A stretch of 8,383 nucleotides of DNA from DASRCB01 sp035653295 (GTDB lineage: Bacteria > Acidobacteriota > Terriglobia > Bryobacterales > Bryobacteraceae): NCBI GenBank assembly GCA_035653295.1, contig DASRCB010000316.1, positions 1 through 8,383 of the forward strand. The letters are read 5' to 3'. The position numbers and the translations under genes are program-made. Shown here in pieces: positions 4,751-8,383 of this stretch; within the stretch, counting starts at the first letter, position 1; every line of letters starts with the position of its first letter. The notes under the pieces were generated by a model. The model did not search any database. It saw only the letters and a program-made list of their open reading frames with translations, and was not told the origin of the DNA.

Positions 4751-7327
4751 TTACTGCTCCACCATCCCCGCTCCCGCCATCCCCAGCACTCGTTCGATCT
4801 CACCGATCAGGTGCTCGGAACGAATCGGCTTGCTCACGTAGCCATCCATGCCCGCCGCCAGGCAGCGCTCCCGGTCGCCGGTCATGGCGTGAGCCGTCAT
4901 CGCGATCACGGGGGTCCGCCTGGCGCCCGCCGGCTCGGCCCGGCGAATCGCCGCCGTCGCCTCGAACCCGTCCATTTGCGGCATCTGCACATCCATCAGA
5001 ATCAGATCGAACGCCGTCGATAACGACTTTTCCACAGCATGCGCTCCGTCTACCGCAAGGCTCACCTGATGCCCCATGCGCTCGAGCAGCGCGATGGCAA
5101 GCCGCTGGTTCACCAGATTATCCTCGGCCAGCAGAATATTCAGACCCATGCCCGCGGCTGCGTTCTTCTGCCGGCCCGGCGCGGCGGTCGTCTCCGGCCT
5201 GCTTCGCCCCAGGGCGTCACGGCAACTCGCCATCAGGTCCGCCGGTTTCACCGGCTTCACCAGGTAGCGCTTCACGCCCAGACGGCGGCACTGTTCCGCC
5301 GTCGCGGCCTGGTCCGATGAGCTGAGCATCATGATCGCGGTCCCGGTCAGGGAGGCGTCGCTCTTCATCACCTCGACCATGCCCAGCCCATGCATGCCGG
5401 GCATCTCCTCGTCCAGCAGGACGAGCCCGTAAGGCCGGCCGTCGGAAACCGCCCGCGCCAGTTCCGCAAGACCATCGGCCGCCGAGGCGGCGCTGGCCGG
5501 CAGCATGGACCACTGCCGCGTCAACTCTTCCAGAATGCGCCGATTCGTGCCGTTATCGTCAACGATCAGCACCCGCACGCCGGCCAGTTCACCGGACTCC
5601 GCTCGGGAACCGTCCGCCGGCGTCGTGGCCAGTGGCGCGGAGATGGTGAAGTGGAACGCCGATCCGCTCCCCGGCCGGCTTTCCACCCACATTTCTCCTC
5701 CCATGAGCTGCACGATGCGATATGAGATGGCCAGCCCCAGCCCCGTGCCTCCAAAGCGGCGGGTGGTGGACGAGTCGCCCTGCTCGAACGGCTGGAACAG
5801 CTTTCCGATCCGGTCCGGCGGTATGCCAACGCCGGTGTCCTGCACTTTGAAGTGCAGCCGCGCGTCACCGCCGCCGGGTTCCTCGGCCGTCACTTCCACC
5901 AGGACCTCGCCATCGTCCGTGAACTTGATCGCGTTACCGACAAGGTTCAGGATCACCTGGCGGAGCCGAATTGCGTCGCCGGAGATAAAGCGCGGAACAC
6001 CTGGAGCCACGCGGTAAACCAGCTCCAGGCCCTTGCGATGGGCCACTACGGCCACGCTCTTTACCGCATCGCCGACGCATTCCGGGATGTCGAACGGCTC
6101 GGAGTCGAGCGCCATCTTACCGGCGTCGATTTTCGAGAAATCGAGGATGTCGTTGATGATGACCAGCAGCGCCTCCGCCGACGACCTGGCCATGGACAGG
6201 AAATCCCGCTGCTCGGGGCTGAGTTCGGTCGAGAGCGCGAGGTCCGTCATGCCGATGATTCCGTTCATGGGTGTGCGGATCTCATGGCTCATGTGCGCGA
6301 GGAACTCACTCTTGGCGCGATTTGCAACCTCCGCTTCGGTCTTCGCTTTCCTTAATGCGCGCTCGCTTGTCTGAAGCCGAAACTGAACCACCAGAACACG
6401 CAGGCTGAAACAGAGGAATGAGCCGATTCCGATCCCCGCGGCGACGCCCGGCAGGTGCTGCGCGAACCGCCCCAGGAAAATCATGATGCAGGCCGGGTAG
6501 AGCAGGGGGAAGACGCTGTCGAAAACGGCGCTGCGGCGATGCGCGCCCGGCGGCGGCGGCGAGGATGCAGGCGGCTCCCACGCCGCGGCAATCATCAGCG
6601 GCGGCATCAGCACAAAACTCCACACCAGGTCGAACCACGCCCCTGCCGGATAGTTGTTCGCGGGAAAACTGCCCACAACGTCCGCGATGCCGGAAATGCC
6701 AAGATAGCCGCACATGGGCAGGAACAGCGAGCGGATCGTTCGCCCATCCGCGGACAGGCCGCGGCACAAGAACGAGACCAGCATCAGGGAATCGACAAAC
6801 AGGCTTCTGTTCCAGAGCGGTCCATACGCCACCGGGGCCATGCCGGCCGGCGTGAAGTAGACATAGAACGTCATCCACAGCAGCAGGGCCTGGCCCAGAT
6901 CCGCCCAGTAGATAGGATCGAATCGCTTTCTGTCGTGCGCGGCATTGATGAATGGAGCGGCGCCCAGAGGCAGCGTCGAGAGCTGAAACAGCAGGTCCTG
7001 CAAGCCGCTCTCGGTAGGCCGCAGAATGCTCGTTGCCTGCGCGATGATCCACAGGACGAACGATGCCGTAAGCAGCCGCCAGAAGTGTCCACCGACGCGG
7101 TCGGACCGCGAGAGCGCTCCCCAGCAGGCCAGCGCCGTCGCCACCCCCGCTCCGAGCTGAATCGCGGAGGAGATCAGCGGTCCTGGCGCGCGCGTGCCCA
7201 TCATCCCCAGCACCACGGCGTGGAGAACCAGAATCAGGCACACCACCAGGGCCCACCACACGATGCGCTGACGACGCGACAGTCCCCGGCCGGGGCGGTC
7301 CACGGGCGCCGGAATACGGAAAAGCAT
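4751..7327 (-). CDS. Hybrid sensor histidine kinase with multi-pass membrane input domain and two receiver domains (858 aa)
   Basis: A membrane-bound hybrid kinase that should autophosphorylate on His and pass phosphate to its own receivers. Residues about 23-316 hold roughly nine or ten hydrophobic segments with no sensor domain I can name, interrupted by a Pro-rich loop (251-260). A short linker helix (317-340) leads to HisKA with FLAHMSHEIRTPMNG, H348 being the phospho-acceptor. The HATPase domain has the N-box N461/N465, DTGVGI at 497-502 and GGTGLGL at 526-532. Receiver 1 (about 584-705) has D590/D591, acceptor D639, S669 and K691. Receiver 2 (about 729-848) has E735/D736, acceptor D779, T811 and K833. 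Both look catalytically complete. There is no Hpt or output domain. The ATG at 7327 gives MLFRIP with a basic stretch before helix 1; no strong ribosome site is visible. No cognate regulator is adjacent, so it is an orphan and probably feeds a phosphorelay elsewhere. Confidence 0.95.
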   Translation of the reverse strand: MLFRIPAPVDRPGRGLSRRQRIVWWALVVCLILVLHAVVLGMMGTRAPGPLISSAIQLGAGVATALACWGALSRSDRVGGHFWRLLTASFVLWIIAQATSILRPTESGLQDLLFQLSTLPLGAAPFINAAHDRKRFDPIYWADLGQALLLWMTFYVYFTPAGMAPVAYGPLWNRSLFVDSLMLVSFLCRGLSADGRTIRSLFLPMCGYLGISGIADVVGSFPANNYPAGAWFDLVWSFVLMPPLMIAAAWEPPASSPPPPGAHRRSAVFDSVFPLLYPACIMIFLGRFAQHLPGVAAGIGIGSFLCFSLRVLVVQFRLQTSERALRKAKTEAEVANRAKSEFLAHMSHEIRTPMNGIIGMTDLALSTELSPEQRDFLSMARSSAEALLVIINDILDFSKIDAGKMALDSEPFDIPECVGDAVKSVAVVAHRKGLELVYRVAPGVPRFISGDAIRLRQVILNLVGNAIKFTDDGEVLVEVTAEEPGGGDARLHFKVQDTGVGIPPDRIGKLFQPFEQGDSSTTRRFGGTGLGLAISYRIVQLMGGEMWVESRPGSGSAFHFTISAPLATTPADGSRAESGELAGVRVLIVDDNGTNRRILEELTRQWSMLPASAASAADGLAELARAVSDGRPYGLVLLDEEMPGMHGLGMVEVMKSDASLTGTAIMMLSSSDQAATAEQCRRLGVKRYLVKPVKPADLMASCRDALGRSRPETTAAPGRQKNAAAGMGLNILLAEDNLVNQRLAIALLERMGHQVSLAVDGAHAVEKSLSTAFDLILMDVQMPQMDGFEATAAIRRAEPAGARRTPVIAMTAHAMTGDRERCLAAGMDGYVSKPIRSEHLIGEIERVLGMAGAGMVEQ

Positions 7328-7660
7328 CTATATCGCTTATCGAGCGCCGGAGCGGTTCGCTTCGGTCTTATTTGCCGGTTTTCAGGCGCCAGGTCCCCGG
7401 AACGTTAACTGCGTCACTTCAATGGCATGAGCGGTTGACAGGCGCGGCGCCGAACCACGGGCCCCGCCTTCCCGCCGGCTACACCGGAATCTGGACTCCG
7501 GACATCCTGAGCGCTCCAGCTCCGCCCCGAGCCCTGCCACGTTGCTGTCGGCCGCCCGGTCGGGCCGTATTCCAGGAGAACCCGTCGCGAATGCGCCAGA
7601 TGATGTGCTTCAGCTCGCCGCGCTCTGTGGCAGGCGTTCGTTCGCTCTCCAGCAGTCGAT
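7328..7660. other. Gene-poor interval between the kinase and the PadR gene
   Basis: No convincing gene lies here. Open frames exist on both strands but have no recognisable domains, and their composition is that of chance frames in GC-rich DNA. The right end (about 7641-7660) holds the out-of-frame tail of PadR. Two small structures stand out: the repeat-like module at 7491-7515, and a tight hairpin GCCCG-GT-CGGGC at 7554-7565. The 50-100 bp before the kinase must hold its promoter, but I cannot pick -35/-10 boxes with confidence. In relatives, PadR genes are often followed by an ABC-type permease gene; none is present here. Confidence 0.5.
7491..7515. repeat. Degenerate intergenic repeat module, copy 2
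   Basis: On the plus strand the blocks CTGGACT, GGACA, CCTGAG and GCGCTC appear in the same order as at 2339-2375 but more tightly spaced. CCGGA (7484-7488) and TCCGG (7496-7500) at its left edge form a small dyad. The occurrence of the same block order in the two most gene-poor places of the window argues for a dispersed repeat family. Confidence 0.4.
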
Positions 7661-7703
7661 TCACCACGGCCACCGGGCGCGCGCGGTTAATGGAGTAGAA
7701 GCA
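7641..7703 (-). pseudogene. Out-of-frame remnant of the PadR C-terminus
   Basis: Shifting frame right after the ENNRR codons of PadR yields CFYSINRARPVAVVNRLLESE. FYSI is what normally follows ENNRR in PadR wings (commonly KFYSLT), and VVNRLLESE resembles the start of the C-terminal dimerisation helix. About a dozen residues usually found between these parts seem to be missing. This suggests an intact ancestral gene that lost one base (and probably an in-frame segment) near 7703-7706. A sequencing or assembly error could give the same single-base shift. Confidence 0.45.
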
Positions 7704-7936
7704 ACGCGGCGGTTATTCTCGCTTGCGCCCCATTCGCTCTCAATCCAGCCGCGCTGTTCGAGGCGGAGGAGCGCCGGATAGAGCGTGCCCTGGTTCAGCG
7801 CCCAGGACTGCTCGGCCACCTGCTCGATGCGCCGCGCGATGCCATACCCGTGCAGCGCGCCCATGGAATCGAGCGTCTTGGCAATCATGAGGTCGACGGT
7901 GCCGTAGGGCACTTCGGAGCGGGCCTCTTCTTTCAT
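7661..7936 (-). CDS. PadR-family transcriptional regulator, apparently frameshifted at its C-terminus
   Basis: A small DNA-binding repressor of the PadR family (winged helix-turn-helix). The ATG at 7936 is preceded by AGGCGG at 7942-7947 with 5-base spacing, a near-consensus ribosome site. The 91-residue product keeps the winged helix: GTVDLMIAKTL (12-22), LHGYGIARRIEQ (29-39), LNQGTLYPALLRLEQRGWI (48-65, recognition helix and turn) and the wing start EWGASENNRR (68-77). After R77 the sequence (VASTPLTARARWPW) no longer resembles the family, and the other frame picks up FYSI. The second wing strand and C-terminal dimer helix are therefore missing from this frame. Family members run about 105-115 residues in the short class. 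PadR proteins often sense phenolics or antimicrobials and repress neighbouring transport genes; the target here is unknown. Family assignment is firm, functionality doubtful. Confidence 0.85.
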   Translation of the reverse strand: MKEEARSEVPYGTVDLMIAKTLDSMGALHGYGIARRIEQVAEQSWALNQGTLYPALLRLEQRGWIESEWGASENNRRVASTPLTARARWPW

Positions 7937-7952
7937 GCTGACCGCCTACGGA

Positions 7953-7981
7953 AGTATGGCGCCGGCTGTGTAGAAAGTCAG
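7953..7981 (-). promoter_or_regulatory. Candidate promoter of the PadR gene
   Basis: On the minus strand CTGACT (7981-7976) and CATACT (7958-7953) are spaced by exactly 17 bp; each matches four of six positions of the sigma-70 -35 and -10 consensus. The -35 overlaps the stop codon of the small membrane-protein gene upstream. The predicted transcription start falls only about 10 bases before the PadR ATG, close enough to crop the ribosome site, so the call is tentative. Confidence 0.3.
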
Positions 7982-8268
7982 CAGGAAGCGAGCAGCCAGA
8001 CGAGCAGGATAAAGACCAGCAGCAGGATGAGGCCGAGCCACCAGGGAGTGAATGGGATGGGGAAAAGAAGGATGAGCAGCCAGAGCAGCCATGCGCGCGA
8101 TCCGCGCCGGGTGGGCTGGAAACGGCCGCCATTCGGGTCCTCCTGCTGCTCTTCGGCGTGCGCCGGCTCGGCATTCCTGGGGTATTCTAAATCTCGCAGG
8201 TCCCGGCGGCACGCTCGGGACCGCGTCGTCGTCCGCCTGATCAATTCACTGGTCGCAGCGGCGTCCAA
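7978..8268 (-). CDS. Small two-helix membrane protein of unknown function, start uncertain
   Basis: The frame ends with two strongly hydrophobic segments: AWLLWLLILLFPIPF, a short PWW turn, then LGLILLLVFILLVWLLASC and TGA. A polar, charged region precedes them (EPAHAEEQQEDPNGGRFQPTRRGSR), so the predicted shape is a cytoplasmic tail followed by a membrane hairpin. I do not recognise a family. The third codon positions are G/C-rich, as in real genes of this genome. The start is a problem: there is no ATG or GTG in frame near the polar region. TTG at 8268 has GGAG seven bases upstream (8276-8279) and is chosen here; TTG at 8244, CTG at 8199, or GTG at 8358 are alternatives. The stretch before EYPRNAE is Arg-rich and may not be translated. 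The stop is 41 bp from the PadR ATG on the same strand, so the two may be linked. Confidence 0.5.
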   Translation of the reverse strand: MDAAATSELIRRTTTRSRACRRDLRDLEYPRNAEPAHAEEQQEDPNGGRFQPTRRGSRAWLLWLLILLFPIPFTPWWLGLILLLVFILLVWLLASC

Positions 8269-8383
8269 ACAGCGGCTCCGGCGCGCCGGGTGAGCGTCTT
8301 TGCGCTCCTTCCTCAGTGGTGGGCGGCGATGGTTCCGGTGCTCCGAACGAGGACCCACTTTTGTTCACGTTGTTCGGCGGAAC

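Noticed and set aside
6455..7408. A 317-codon plus-strand frame opposite the kinase membrane domain
   Set aside because: His/Arg/Gln-rich with no fold signature; the opposite strand encodes consistent membrane helices continuing into HisKA.
7372..7698. A plus-strand gene in the interval between the kinase and PadR
   Set aside because: It starts with TTG without a ribosome site, is Pro/Arg-rich, matches nothing recognisable and overlaps repeat-like sequence.
7740..8174. A minus-strand frame starting ATG 8174 (MPSRRTPKSS) with AGGA just upstream
   Set aside because: It would run through the small membrane protein and into PadR in the wrong frame for both, and is Ser/Arg-rich without hydrophobic structure.

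Overview
The window is GC-rich, tightly packed bacterial DNA. It most resembles an Acidobacteriota genome of the Solibacter/Bryobacter type. That placement is an inference from three things: several secreted tetratricopeptide-repeat (TPR) proteins side by side, a PadR regulator with the ENNRR wing motif, and short palindromic repeats between genes. No rRNA or other taxonomic marker is present.

Layout from left to right. (1) 1-1005, minus strand: a DHA2/EmrB-type drug-efflux MFS transporter, cut by the left window edge so that its C-terminus is missing. (2) 1138-2277 and 2490-3407, both minus strand: two exported TPR proteins. They are separated by a 212-bp spacer full of palindromic repeats, including two identical 21-bp copies of GTGCAAGCC-TTT-GGCTTGCAC. 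(3) 3491-4705, plus strand: a third exported TPR protein, divergent from the second across a short AT-poor gap that has overlapping -10-like boxes on the two strands. (4) 4751-7327, minus strand: a large orphan hybrid sensor histidine kinase with a multi-pass membrane input domain, HisKA, HATPase and two receiver domains. It converges on the third TPR gene, and a hairpin lies exactly between the two stop codons. (5) 7328-7660: a stretch with no convincing gene. (6) 7661-7936, minus strand: a PadR-family regulator whose reading frame appears to break just after the ENNRR motif. (7) 7978 to about 8268, minus strand: a small protein with two membrane segments and no ATG start.

How the parts may work together. 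The three TPR genes probably arose by duplication and would act as periplasmic or outer-membrane-facing scaffolds; no partner enzyme is visible. The kinase has no dedicated response regulator here. Its two receiver domains suggest that it signals through a phosphorelay to an unlinked partner. The PadR gene lies upstream of the kinase on the same strand, but the 333-bp gap argues against a simple operon. I see no defence system, CRISPR array, transposase, tRNA or rRNA. The least ordinary features are the decayed PadR frame, the mosaic palindromic repeats in front of a TPR gene, and the uncharacterised membrane sensor domain of the kinase.
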